Part shown: positions 9,542-20,924 of the stretch, one piece after another
Numbering within the stretch: the first letter of the stretch is position 1
Layout of the letters: each line of letters starts with the position of its first letter
DNA from: Setaria digitata
Taxonomy: Eukaryota > Nematoda > Chromadorea > Rhabditida > Setariidae
Reading direction: 5' to 3'
Assembly (NCBI GenBank): GCA_003640385.1
Contig: RCAB01000726.1
Span: 1 to 23,894 of the forward strand
Length of the DNA: 23,894 bases
The notes under the pieces: model-generated
What the model saw: the letters and a program-made list of their open reading frames with translations, nothing else
Told to the model about the DNA's origin: nothing
Databases searched by the model: none
Translations under genes and position numbers: made by a program

Positions 9542-10290
9542 AAATGGTATGTTGCAACATGATAAACTTATAATACTAATTTGGTGGGTAAAATGGTAAC
9601 AATGGTAAGACTAAAAAAGCAATGATAATGATGAACACAATTAGTGAGTAAATGCTAATGAATATAATTAATGAAACAAACGAAACTGTAATAATGAGCA
9701 TAGTGATATTGATAATGATGATAGCATCACTTTCATTATAGTTTATCACCTTCCAGTTAAATGACTGATATAATGACAAGTAGCACGAATAAGTATGATA
9801 AGTAATATGGTGTATAAAAACCACATGTGTGTAATAAACTACTTCCTCTATAATACATATTGTAAACATCTATACACGTACGCTTCTTACTAACGTAAAA
9901 CGTAACGTATAGAAAAGAAAACTCTGCATCGATCATTTCTCGACTCTCAAAAAAAAGAAAAAAAAGAAAAAAATTTGAAAAAATATGAAAACGGACCGCT
10001 CACCATAAATCGGTCGTGAAAATGACACGCTAAAATGAAAAGTTCAAACAATTAAAACCGTTCGCAGAATGAATTTCGTTTGAAAATACGGAATTAAATA
10101 ATGATTTACTTAATTTTGTTGAAATATGAAAGACTAGAAACTGATGCAATTAGATGTGCGGGAATTAATAAAAAGAATGCTTTTAGAATTAATGATTTGC
10201 TCTATAACAAAATTTACATTATATTGACGTGGATCGAATTGATTTCTAATGAAAATAAAAAAATAAACAGCAACAATATTATATATCGGA
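9542..10290. other. AT-rich intergenic stretch
   Basis: Scattered TGATAA words and short low-complexity open frames only. No exon is seen. Confidence 0.4.
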
Positions 10291-10295
10291 ATTGA

Positions 10296-10562
10296 ATGGC
10301 ATTATCATTTCAACATCAGCATCATCTCGATGTTCTCCGAGCTTTTCCGCTTTGTCCAATTCTTCTTCTGATTCCTTCCACACTTTTCCGGTTCGCTGAT
10401 CCTCTCTGGTTATCCGGTTTCATGCTTCCTTCCCCGCTCCTGCACAATCTTTTTCCTCTTCTCAGGAAAATTATGATCAATGGAAACTTTCCAGACAATA
10501 CTTTTAGACCGGGAATATTAGCTGTTTTTTTCTTTCGTTTTTTTCTGGTAAATAATGCATGA
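10296..10562 (+). other. Composition island with an 88-codon open frame
   Basis: From ATG 10296 to TGA 10560-10562 one frame is open. The first 220 bases are pyrimidine-rich and much higher in GC than the flanks. The peptide is hydrophobic (Leu, Phe and Pro rich). The opposite strand reads as two charged frames (for example RTGKVWKESEEELDKAEKL) that would need a frameshift to join. Strand and coding status are open; it may be a relic. Confidence 0.2.
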
Positions 10563-10779
10563 AAAGCCCATTTACATGATTTTTCTTTCTTCTTATTTTA
10601 AACTTTGATCAAAAGTTATTTGAAATGGAAATAAGTAAGGGGGAAAAAACTGATCACTGTTAATCATAAATGATAAAATGTTTCGGAAATTCTACTTTTT
10701 TATAATCATTCTGAAATTTTCAGAAATTATTTCCCTTCTATTTGGCTTGTTTTTGCTGGGACTTAAATTGCGATGATCA

Positions 10780-11350
10780 ATTTAGCTACTGTTACTGTTG
10801 TCATTATCAGCAATTACTACTGTTATTATAATTATAATCAATTGTTACTACTAATTGCATTTTTTCCTTAAATTTATGACTATTTATTACTTTTTTATCA
10901 TTAATTAGTTCATTTAGCTATTAACAATTATTGTTAAGCATTATTAATTAGCCTGTCTATTATAAATAATTGTTTATTTATTATCATTGATTATTATTAA
11001 TAGCTGTTAACCGTGATCACCACTAATTACTACTACTTATTTATTCTCAATTATCCGTCCTCCTAGTTGTCCTTATTATTACTATTATTGCGATTATTAC
11101 CATTTACCAATAATAACTGCTAATACTGCACTACACAATACATCATCATTATTAGAGTTACTAAATTTAACAAATAATCGTAATTTATTACGATTACTTG
11201 TTATTTATTACTTGTTACCTATTTTTAATTATCCGTTATTATTAAATAATAATAATATTATTATAGAACAAGTTATGCTTGTTATTGTTGTTATCACCGT
11301 GATTGATAGTATCATCACTTGTGAATAACAGTTATTTCTATTGTGTTAGC
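10780..11350. repeat. Degenerate ATT/TAA low-complexity tract
   Basis: Over 500 bases are made mostly of TTATTA, AATTATT and TACTAC words with point changes, an old trinucleotide repeat. No gene. Confidence 0.7.
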
Positions 11351-11636
11351 ATAATATTTATCATCAATTCATCATAGATCTGAAATTGATACAAAAAAAA
11401 TTTGTTGCTTCTGCTCATTTGTATTTATTATTTTAGATTGGAAATCTACTACTGAATCATTTTATTTACTCAATTTTCAGAGAGAAAACGAAAATGATTG
11501 TACATCAGAACGATAGATATAATAATAGATCGAATTTCGTATGAAAAGAGTTCAAAAATTATCAGTGATATGAGAAAAAGATAACAAGAAAAAGAAGAAT
11601 AAATATAATAATATAAACAAAAGTGGTAGAAGAGAT

Positions 11637-11817
11637 TGATGCTTAAATTATTGGCAATTGTAATTTAATGAATTAGAAATGGAGGGATTTTAAGATGGCA
11701 ATAAGAAAAAGAGCGAATGTTTTCTTNTGATGCTTAAATTATTGGCAATTGTAATTTAATGAGTTAGAAATGGAGGGATTTTAAGATGGCAATAAGAAAA
11801 AGAGCGAATGTTTTCTT
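11637..11817. repeat. 90-bp direct duplication around a single N
   Basis: Bases 11637-11726 and 11728-11817 match at 89 of 90 positions (a versus g within aatgaattag/aatgagttag). A single N at 11727 stands exactly between the copies. This is the pattern left when two overlapping contig ends are joined without merging. Confidence 0.9.
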
Positions 11818-12180
11818 TTTCCCTTTTATTTTCACTTTTTTTTTTTTTTAAATAAAACGAAAAAAAAAAGTGAGTAAAACGTAAGAGTGAATTAATAAGT
11901 AAAGCCATTCAATGGCATATACTTTTAAATTTATTTTTATTTTTTATTTTTTATTTTCGAGAGAGAGCGAGAAAGAGGAAAGAGGAAAAGTACATGCTTT
12001 TATATTTGTATTCTTTGTTTGTTTTTGTTTTCTATTTTACCCTTTTTTTTGGCCAAAACACGTATTATTTGATCGATGAATTTAATCGATAACAATCAAT
12101 GAATGTGTATGTGAAATTGGAAAATTTTGGAAATGAAATTTGAAATGTTAAAAGAAATTTATTGAGCAAAAAAATTGCAG

Positions 12181-12285
12181 ATGATTTGTGTCAATTTGAT
12201 GAAAATGATCATTTACCTTTACAGGATATTCCACATTTTCAGTCATACCAAATAGCTCACTGTAATTTGATTAAGATACATAAAG
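12181..12285 (+). CDS. Possible internal exon, unknown protein
   Basis: A good acceptor (aaattgcag, ending 12180) and a good donor (AAAG|gtgaaa at 12285/12286) bound 105 bases. With two leading bases the frame is open throughout and reads with segments such as DLCQFDENDHLPLQDIPHFQ. No family is recognised, and I could not chain it in phase to a neighbouring exon. A nearby acceptor, caattttcag, ends at 11480 and is followed by only 11 open codons. Confidence 0.25.
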
Positions 12286-12304
12286 GTGAAAATAGTGGCA
12301 TATT

Positions 12305-12512
12305 CTTATCATATCTTATCATGCACAACAATGATATCGATGTCAGGAGAAAGAATGCTTAATAAATGATGATAATTTCGATGAAATACGTAGGAGCGAA
12401 AATATCANCCTTATCATATCTTATCATGCACAACAATGATATCGATGTCAGGAGAAATAATGCTTAATAAATGATGATAATTTCGATGAAATACGTAGGA
12501 GCGAAAATATCA
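12305..12512. repeat. 103-bp direct duplication around a single N
   Basis: Bases 12305-12407 and 12410-12512 match at 102 of 103 positions (g versus t within gagaaagaatg/gagaaataatg), with N at 12408. A third, more diverged unit follows from about 12519 (attcttatca, then tgtgcaataatgtgatatcg). Part of the repetition is therefore real and not only an assembly effect. Confidence 0.85.
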
Positions 12513-12810
12513 TTAGATTCTTATCAGGTCATGTGCAATAATGTGATATCGATAATAGCAAAAAGGATGAGGGTGATAATGCTTCTTGGCTTGTCGTCTA
12601 AATGATAATAATTTTGATTTTATTTGAAGAAAAAACTTTATTTAAATATCATGTAATGGTTTTAAATAACCGTTATATTATATGGTTCATTTTATGATAG
12701 CGATGGAAAAAAAGACAGTGATAAAATCCTAACAGATAGAGGTGATACAATTCAATTATTATATTCCGGTGAAAACTTCAAACAAATGTTTTAATGAAAG
12801 ATTCCTAATT
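12513..12810 (+). pseudogene. Possible repeat-derived coding relic
   Basis: Short open blocks with a shared acidic and lysine pattern recur: CDIDNSKKDEGDNASWLVV near 12550-12600 and YDSDGKKDSDKILTDRGDT near 12696-12752, the latter open to a TAA at about 12794. Stops separate the blocks and phases differ. The blocks resemble each other and NNDIDVRRKNA in the preceding unit. They may descend from one repeated coding unit; no family is recognised. Confidence 0.2.
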
Positions 12811-13244
12811 AATTTCTATCTTAATTATTAAGATGGAAAAAGAATCAAATACGAGACAAATAATTATATTTTAACAATAAAATATTAAAAAATATGCATT
12901 GTGGTTTTTCTTCTTTTTTTCCTTCCTTTTGTTATCAATCAAAAAGTGCTACAAAAATTCAAAAAAAAAAAAGCTAAATTCAGTTTTAAAGCTATCGTTT
13001 TGTCTTTTCTTTTTTTTTTTTTTTTTTTTTTTTAAATACTTTCAGATAACCGATTGAAATTTAAGCTGAGGAAGTTTGTTTTCCTTCTCTCGCCGAATTT
13101 TTAAACTCCTATTTTTCCTTCCTTTACGGTAATCACATATATTTAAATCATACTTAAAAAACCCATAATCAAGTCAAGATATATGTTATTGTATTGACAT
13201 TTTAATACAAAATTTTTACTGTTCGTCTTTCTCAATTCGATACT

Positions 13245-13258
13245 GATATCGCGATATC
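13245..13258. repeat. 14-bp perfect palindrome GATATCGCGATATC
   Basis: A perfect dyad with wider symmetry, as TCGATA begins at 13238 and TATCGA ends at 13260. It could be a binding site for a dimeric factor. Its function is unknown. Confidence 0.6.
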
Positions 13259-15716
13259 GATGATATGGTGTGATAAATCTGATAATGTTTGAATATTGGT
13301 AGTTCATTTAAAAATGAATATCGTCAGCAAACGAATATATTTCGCCTTTTTTTATTCTTTTTTGTGATCAAATTTTAAATTACAATAGAATGAAAACAAA
13401 AAAAAATTGTTCAATAATCGAGAAATGCTTTATTATTAGGATGAAACATAAAACAAATTCGTATGAAACATTTGAACTAACATGGAGAATCATGATTAGC
13501 GAGAGTATGACTAGGAACAAGTGGTTAATTAATTAATTAATCGACATTTTAACATTAGATGAATAAATGAGAGAAAGTGTTTATACGACTAAAATATCAA
13601 ATTAAAGTGTAAAAAATGTTATGATAACAACGTTATTTTGGAATTACAGATGCAATATTCTTGTTTATGACATAAATAAATTTGATTACTATCGATTGAT
13701 ATGATCTGATCAATGTTAACTCTTCTCTTATGCTATTCACTTTTAAATTTAGCACATCTATAAGTTTTTGATAAATATGACTGATCAAAACAGTATTATC
13801 ATAAATAAGCAATTGCAATAATATTTGATATCTAAAAATTTCTGTGTAACATCGATTGTTCGATGTATTAGGGCAGATTCACTTGAAATGCTCCTGTGAG
13901 AAATGGAAAATATGAAACAAAAAAAATTTTTAAAAAGTAACTTTTAAAATAATTACAATTAGGAGAAAAACAGTTAAAAATGAAATGCATTAATCAAATA
14001 TTATCCTTAATAGAAACCTCTTCACCTAAAATTTACTTTAAAACTTTCATGAAATTTAATTTTCCTCATATTTTCTACAAAGACAGAGCTAAAGAGGTGA
14101 AAAAAAAAAAAAAAAAGAAAAAAAAGGAATGCAAGGAATTGAAATTTAAGAAAGTAGCACTTAAAAAAAATAAACCTGAACAGGAAAGAAAATTGAAAAG
14201 CAGTGGAAAAATTAAATTCTTAAAGTAACATATATACATATAATTCTGTTTTTCTTTTTTCTTTTTCACAATAATAATATAAATGATAAATATCAACAGC
14301 AATATATATAAACAAATTTATATTCTGGTAGGATATTATTAATGTTGATATTTATTATTTACATTATTATATTGCTAAACTGATACATATTGTGCCGTTT
14401 TCAAAATTTTTTTCCATCCATTTTTCCCTTTTTTCCCCCCCTTCTAACACCACTTATCAAATTTCGGCAAACGAATTGCTTCTCTTCCTCAGCAAATATT
14501 TACCGTACCATTTTTTCGACCTTCCATTTTCATCCATTTTTCAGCATAATTAATCTTCATAGCAAAAATTTCACATTTCTGGATAAAGAAATTATTTTTA
14601 TTAATTATTAAAAATATTTCATGAAATTCATCGCCTACAGTATTGCATATTACTGTATTACAGTAATCCAATTATTGTATCTTGTATAAGCATGGAAAGA
14701 ACAGCATTTGTGAAGCCTTAGTTTATTACAAACCATGATAGTTTAAATTGCACACTTATAGTACCTTGGAATTCTTGCATAAGCTTCGTTTTCAAGTATC
14801 AGTTTTATTTAATGTTATCTCGAATTTAGACTGTTTTAATTTTTAGCTTTTATATTATAAGTTTAACATAGCAACGGGCGTATCCATTAGTGATATCCGA
14901 TAATAATATATACAATAACAAAAATGACTGTACCACTTTAAATTTTTAACTTATGAAAAAGCAAAAGTCATTATTATCACAGAAGCAATTTAGAGAGCAG
15001 AAAATAAATCAGAGAAAATGTAAATAAAATTCACTAAAACTATATAATTCATTCCCAATTAGAAAAATTAATTGAATTAGCATGATAGTGTCTGGAAAAA
15101 TATTCCGCAATGTTCTCAATCAACTTTTCTCACCTGTTGTTTATCAAAAATATAATTAGGATAAATTAGGCAACGCCAAAAATGACAAATATCTTGCACG
15201 TAAATAGGAATAACAGTAACTAATAATAACAACAGCCGGGTCAATAACAATAAATAGCGTATATATGGAATTTCACGTACGTATGCTTTCACGTTTTTAC
15301 ATACATATACCTATATGTTTAAAAGAAAAAAAAAAAGATTCACAATAATTTTATACATTAAAAAAAGCAAAAGAAAAAGAAAAGAAAGAGAAAAATGGTA
15401 GCCGTAGGGCATTTTCGGATAAAATTTTGCCAATGAACAACAGAAAGAAGAAATAAGGAATAATTTAATAAAAACAGGATAAGATAAAATAGACGAAGAT
15501 AAAATGGAACGAAGAAGAAGTGCGATAGGATATGATATGATAAGGCTTGAAATGAAATGATAAGGAGACAAAATTGAAATTGAAGGATTTCTTTCTTTCT
15601 TCCTTTCAGTCAAATGATATTTGTAACGTTGACAATCAACCATAAAATGACATCAATGCTCCATACAAATTTCCACCTCTCTTTCTCTCCCTCCTTGACA
15701 GAACAAATTTGTGAAG

Positions 15717-15744
<28 letters not shown>
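15717..15744. repeat. 28-base A homopolymer
   Basis: The longest A run of the window. No retrotransposed sequence with target-site duplications was recognised upstream of it, so I do not call it the tail of an element. Confidence 0.9.
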
Positions 15745-15747
<3 letters not shown>

Positions 15748-16109
15748 AAAAAAGGAAGCTTTAAGGCTGATGATACTGTACTAATTTGTCAAGTTAACAT
15801 GAAGTAATATTGATAATGATGACGTTAAACAAAATAATGGAAAATAATTATCCGTGTCGTTTTAAGCAAGATAAATGATTTAAAATGATAGCTTCCAGTT
15901 AAAAATGATGCCGATGTTAAGGAACTAAAATGATAATGACGTTGAAAAGATATGATGCAATGCGAAATTTTAAATTGTACAAGTAAGAAAAAGTTAGCTT
16001 GAAAATACATCACAAATAAAACAGTTGTTTCGTTTATTCTTCGGATAAAATTCATTTATAATGAAATGGATTAGTTGTTATGACAACTCTTTACGAATTC
16101 TTCTTCAAC

Positions 16110-16188
16110 AATATATATATATATTAAAAATCATTTCAATTTATATATATATATATATATATATATAAATTGCATATATATATATATA
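16110..16188. repeat. TA microsatellites
   Basis: Three (TA) runs lie near 16111-16124, 16142-16166 and 16174-16188, separated by short AT-rich spacers including aaattgcat. They are self-complementary and can extrude as hairpins. Confidence 0.9.
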
Positions 16189-17311
16189 CCATTTCTTAGC
16201 ATTTTTATAAAAATGTTAAAAATTTGCGAAAAATTATAAAATAGATAAGCAAATTAAATGTTACAGAATGAGGAAGAGCATTGAATGATTTTTAAATTAA
16301 AATTTTTCAATCATAAAAGAAACTGCTATCAAATAATATTTATCTATAATGTTAACATATCTTCTGTGTTTGTGTGTGTGTGTTTTTTTTCTACCTATTT
16401 TTTTGTTTTTTTTTTTTTTTTGTTTTCTTTTTATGATGAACGTGATCAACAATGAAAAGTGTACGTCAGTTAGTTTGGAATGAAATCAGAAAAATTTGAA
16501 CCATGTGAGGAAGCATCTTCAATTCAATTTCTACTAACGATGGTATTTTTTTTTTTTTTTAAAGTACTATAAGAAAAATTTCGCGAACTATCAAATTCGA
16601 TTTTTTTTTTTTTGTAAGTAATAATTCTGAAGAATATATGTTCATAAGAATATTCAAAAGAAAGAAGGCTAATAAGAAAAGTAAAAAAATAAAAAGCATT
16701 TCTATTCGTAACTTTGTTAGTTTAGAAAAGAATTAGGCAGTAAATTTAGTGAATGCTTAAAAGAATGAAGGTTGAAGCCGAAATTACATTATTTCAAAAG
16801 CAAAAAAAGCATATTCAGAAAATCAAAAAAAAAAAAAATTTAATGATAACGATGATGTGATTGATGATGATGTGAAGACGTGGAGAAGTTGATGATAATT
16901 TTTATTAGCATTTTATTCGATCAGTCGAGAATCACGCAGTACTGGTCACAATCTATTAGATTTGCATTCCATCATACCTAATCGTGACAATTCACCAAGT
17001 CTTGCTACACGTGAAAAATTTCAAGTGAAATGATATCACATAAATTCAGACTATACACGGATTTAATCTCATCACTTTTCAAAGTGCAAAAGTATAATTT
17101 GGGATAGGGAATTCGAGCAGCAAAACTAAATCGAGCCTTCGAACATACACTAATACAAATACCCACTCATTTCCATGTGAACTCTTATAAACACCCACTC
17201 ACTCCCACGTACACTCCAAAAAATGCCCACGTGTACCCGTTTCACGTACGTTTCTACAGACACCCATGTGGTGTACTGCTTTGCAGTACCTAAGTACATA
17301 GAACACCCACA

Positions 17312-17314
<3 letters not shown>

Positions 17315-17353
<39 letters not shown>

Positions 17354-17462
17354 AGGAGAGACATTGCTTGAAATTTGTATCGTGAAAGAGGAAAGATGTG
17401 TGTGTCGAATGAGGAAGTTCATGCGAACTTTTTTTTCTCTCTCTCTCTCTCCCTCTCTCTCC
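17315..17462. repeat. GA tract followed by CT tract (inverted pair)
   Basis: A (GA) run with GGGA variants covers about 17315-17362, and a (CT) run with CCCT variants covers about 17437-17462, about 75 bases apart. They are complementary and could form a long hairpin in RNA or DNA. The 160 bases before them carry repeated CACCCAC and CACGT words, including a palindromic CACGTG at 17228-17233. Confidence 0.85.
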
Positions 17463-18350
17463 TTATTTTATAGCTATGTCAGTGTTTGTTGATTGAAATT
17501 AGTGCAAAATTAAGCCGGAAAAAGTGTTCTTATTATTTCTGGTATAGTGAAATATATCAAAATGATAACAGTCACATACAAATTTATCACTTTTGAAATT
17601 GAAACTTTAAAAAAAGAAAAATTCAAAGGGAGAGAAAGGAAGAGAAAGAGAAAGAAAAATTTAACAAAAAAAGCAAAATTTTTTTCGTTACTCTTCCAAA
17701 TTTTTCTTCTTTTTATCATAAAGTCAGCGCTTACCCTTGTAATTAATACAACATGAATACTAGAGAGAAAGAAAGAAGAGAAAGAGAGAGAGACAAGTAA
17801 ACAAGAAAGAATAAATTGATATGATAACGTTTGCCTAAGAAGTTGGTTGTCGATTTGGTTCTTTTTTTTTCTGCAAAATTTTTCTTTATAAATAATAATT
17901 TTCAAAAAAATTTTTCCTATTTAAGGGAAAATTTCATAAAAAAAACTTTTTTTTTTTTTAATTTCTGAAAATTAAAAAAAAGCGAAAATTAAATGAAAAT
18001 TTTATTGATTCATACATAAATGGTATTTATCAAATAAAATAAGAAACGATAGGTGATAAAAAGATTAGGTAAAGAAGAAAAAAAGTTTTCCTTTAAAATT
18101 TTCGACATTTAATGAAAATTTCAACTAATTATTAAAACGTCATTAATTAGTGCTTAATTGGAAATAGTAGTTTATTATAATTATTATAACTACAAATCAT
18201 TATATCTTATCATATCTATCAATTTATCTTGTCATCATTCATTAATCTAACTAGTTACTTCCCTCGGATTTCTTTCAATCTTGTTTTGTTAAAAAACAAA
18301 AAATAAAAAAGAGTTAAACTCAGATTTCAATCAACAAATTCAAAAAAAAG
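17463..18350. other. AT-rich stretch with purine runs, no gene seen
   Basis: The minus strand is open for 131 codons at 17905-17510, the longest open frame in the window. It is the reading of pyrimidine runs into Phe, Leu, Ser and Ile, with no motif and no splice support. Confidence 0.4.
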
Positions 18351-18352
18351 CG

Positions 18353-18393
18353 GAGAGAGAGAGAAGAGAGAGAGAAAAAGAGAGAGAGAGGGA
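18353..18393. repeat. GA-rich tract
   Basis: An interrupted (GA) run with AAAAAG spacers lies 30 bases before a perfect CRE. Confidence 0.85.
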
Positions 18394-18420
18394 CGGATAA
18401 AATTTTTTTTAAAGATTTGC

Positions 18421-18428
18421 TGACGTCA
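18421..18428. promoter_or_regulatory. Perfect palindromic CRE, TGACGTCA
   Basis: The consensus site of CREB/ATF-type bZIP factors occurs once in the window. It is preceded by a GA tract and followed 70 bases later by a splice-acceptor-like ttttttccag. A chance match is possible. Confidence 0.4.
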
Positions 18429-18496
18429 TCGAAAATTTGTTCCTTAACATTGATTTAATTACTGTTAATTTTTGAAAATTTTCTCTTTTTTTCCAG

Positions 18497-18667
18497 GTCA
18501 AAAGGAAGCGGAAGAAAAAAAGATATGAAAAAGAAATGATAAGCGAGAAAAATATTTGCGTATTTAAGTATTTATCTTTTGATAAGCAAATTTGTCATCC
18601 ATTTCTCACTCTCTTTTCATTTCTATACTTTCCAGAGCTTTTCTTTTTTCCAGTTTCCATTTCTTAA
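18497..18667 (+). other. Weak exon candidate after a strong acceptor
   Basis: The sequence ctctttttttccag ends at 18496. The following frame is open for 56 codons to TAA 18665-18667, starting with a very basic VKRKRKKKRYEKE and turning hydrophobic after about residue 30. Composition alone (purine run, then pyrimidine run) may explain it. No partner exon was found. Confidence 0.15.
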
Positions 18668-18669
18668 TT

Positions 18670-19770
18670 ATTTCTGAAAAAAAAAAAAAAAGAAAGCGAT
18701 GAAATAAAGGAAGGACTTTTATTTGTTGCTGTATTTTAAATATTTTATGATTATTTATGAATTATTTAATAATAAATATTAATGAAATTTATTATCAACA
18801 TCAATCACACTTACTACCGAGATTTCATAGATTTCAGCCAATTGTAGTAATTAGCCTAGACAGAGCAATTTATTATCATTTATTAGAATTAAGAAAAGTT
18901 TAAGTTTATAAGATCTAGACTTTTCTAACTGATATTTTTTTGTATAAGAGAGGGAAAAAAAGAAGTGATATGATAGGATGAATGAGTGAATGGTGACAGA
19001 ATGATAACCTTCATGGCTTCAAGCAAGCAAAAAAAAAAAAGATAGTAGTACAAATTAGTTGATTAATTAACGGTACTTATTCGGTTGACATCATTTGATG
19101 TATTGATTGGGAAAAGAAAATTTCTATCTCTTCTGAATCATTTCGATCAATTTATATTTGCTCTCTCCTCAACCAATCAATCAATCAATCAGTCAATCGA
19201 TCGACTAATCGATTTATCACCTATTAACTTATGGTCCATTTACAACGTTAATTCACTTTATGACTAAATTAAAAATTATTCCTTAATCAAATAATTTAAC
19301 AAATTTCACTTCCTTTCCTTTATTTCAACTTTTTATTTTTGTTTTTTGACTATAGTAATTAATCAATTTGGAGGAAAAGCCTGTCATTACAAAAAAACAG
19401 AAAACTTTCTCACCAAAAATTAATTACTATTTCATTCTTTTATTTTTTGTTTTTGTTCGAAGTTACATTTATATACATTTGAATAATAAATGACATTAAA
19501 CAATACTTTTTGGATTTTTAGAAACAATGTGAAGTTGTTCAAAGAGGAAATTTTAATTAGCTATATTAATTGATTCACCAGTTGATATTTAACCTCTTTT
19601 TATTTTTTATCTTTATCTTTATTTTTTATTGTCTTAAACGAATCTTTAAACGAAAGAATAACTAGTTCTTCTAATCTAGAACGATGATTGTCTATGAATA
19701 ATTCCAACGAAGTGAAAATGAATCAGCGAAAAATGATCAGTCAGATTTTGACATTTAAAAATTGCAGAAT
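18670..19770. other. AT-rich intergenic stretch with an (AATC) repeat
   Basis: The only structured element is a tetranucleotide run, caatcaatcaatcaatc and variants, at 19171-19213, ending in overlapping ATCGAT and TCGATCGA palindromes. No gene is seen. Confidence 0.5.
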
Positions 19771-19879
19771 GAAGCTAACTAGAATGATGATCTTTTGAAT
19801 TTTGATCATAAAATTTGATTATCACAGTGGAAAAATGGTGTATTAAACTTTAAATTCAACTAAATCACTCATATTTTGA

Positions 19880-20166
19880 TTAGAACTGCTAATTTTGATG
19901 AAACAGTTTTGCTTGGAAGCTGGTTAAAATTGATTATTCTGATGAACTGATCAATCGATACTATTGCACGATAGTTGATCAAAATTGATAATTCTGATCA
20001 GAATCAATCGCTATTTTTGTATGGGAGTTTGACTAAACTGCTAATTTGAATTAACAGACCAATCAATACTTCTGCACAGAGATTGATTAAAATCAGCAAT
20101 TTAATTATGATAATTAGCAGAATCACGAAATCAGCAATTTAATTATGATAATTAGCAGAATCACGA
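19880..20166. repeat. Degenerate minisatellite (about 45-60 bp units) ending in a 38-bp perfect tandem
   Basis: Units resemble each other around the words gatcaatcgatact, ttgcacga and ttgatcaaaattgat, beginning near 19900, 19945, 20000 and 20051. The last part is a perfect tandem of 38 bp: 20091-20128 is repeated at 20129-20166. Confidence 0.6.
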
Positions 20167-20387
20167 ATGATGAACAATGTTTGTTTTCCTTTCACTCATT
20201 TAACAAATATTAAATGAATGAGCAGTCAATAAATAAGATGTTTGCGAAAATATTTACTATTTTTCCATACTCTGCTAAACAATTCCCATCGTAACAACAA
20301 CAGCGATGACAAAGACAACAGCAATAATAACAACAACAATAACCAACATCAATAACAACAATCAAAGCTCTTTCTCCTTCTTATCTT

Positions 20388-20700
20388 ACTTTATAGCAAA
20401 CTTTAAAACTCGGACGAATTCCATTATTGTTATTATTATTATTATTATTATCATGCATTTATTTGTTATTGTTATTCCCAATATTGTTATTATTTCCCTT
20501 TGTAACAAATTTTAATAATCGGACGAATTTTATTGCTATTTATACTATTGTTATTATTATTATTATTAATTATTTGCTTACTATTATTATTAATAATTTT
20601 TAACATTATTATTGTCTATCTTTGTAACAAATTTTAAAAATCAAAAAAAAAACAAAAAAAAAAAGAAAAAAAAAATTTTTATTGTTAATATTATCGTTAT
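20388..20700. repeat. Tandem units of about 109-122 bp with CGGACGAATT
   Basis: Three units begin with ctttgtaacaaattttaa or a close variant (near 20389, 20498 and 20620), followed in the first two by CGGACGAATT (20411-20420 and 20520-20529) and then by ATT repeats. The third has lost the CGGACG word to an A run. Confidence 0.6.
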
Positions 20701-20858
20701 TAACTACTTAAAAATACTTATTTATTTATTTATTATTGTTAGTTTTATTCTTGTTATTATTAGTATTGTTAAAGGGGATTAGAAAAATTTTTAGGAGAAC
20801 AGAAAGTGAGGCATAAAGAAAAATGCAAATTTCAAAAATTATACGAATTTTTGTTATA

Positions 20859-20877
20859 ACTATTATTATTATTATTA

Positions 20878-20924
<47 letters not shown>

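Larger units (their letters stand above)
12820..16080. other. Long AT-rich intergenic stretch
   Basis: No convincing gene is seen over more than 3 kb. Contents are homopolymers (23 T at 13011-13033, about 15 A at 14100-14115, 28 A at 15717-15744), a palindrome at 13245-13258 and low-complexity open frames rich in Lys, Ile or Phe. The basic frame starting at 13980 runs through the A tract as Lys codons and is not trusted. Confidence 0.5.

Noticed and set aside
13980..14228. 82-codon plus-strand frame with a poly-lysine block
   Set aside because: The frame passes through an A homopolymer, and the rest has the composition of AT-rich noncoding DNA.
15717..15744. A tail of 28 bases as the end of a retroposed element
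   Set aside because: No upstream element body or flanking target-site duplication could be recognised.
17150..17492. Open frames of about 90 codons on both strands over the GA/CT tracts
   Set aside because: Arg-Glu and Ser-Leu repeats are the direct translation of the dinucleotide repeats.
17510..17905. 131-codon minus-strand frame that looks like a membrane protein
   Set aside because: The hydrophobic residues come from pyrimidine runs (TTT, CTT, TCT). There is no family motif, and the complementary strand shows the matching purine runs read as Lys and Glu.
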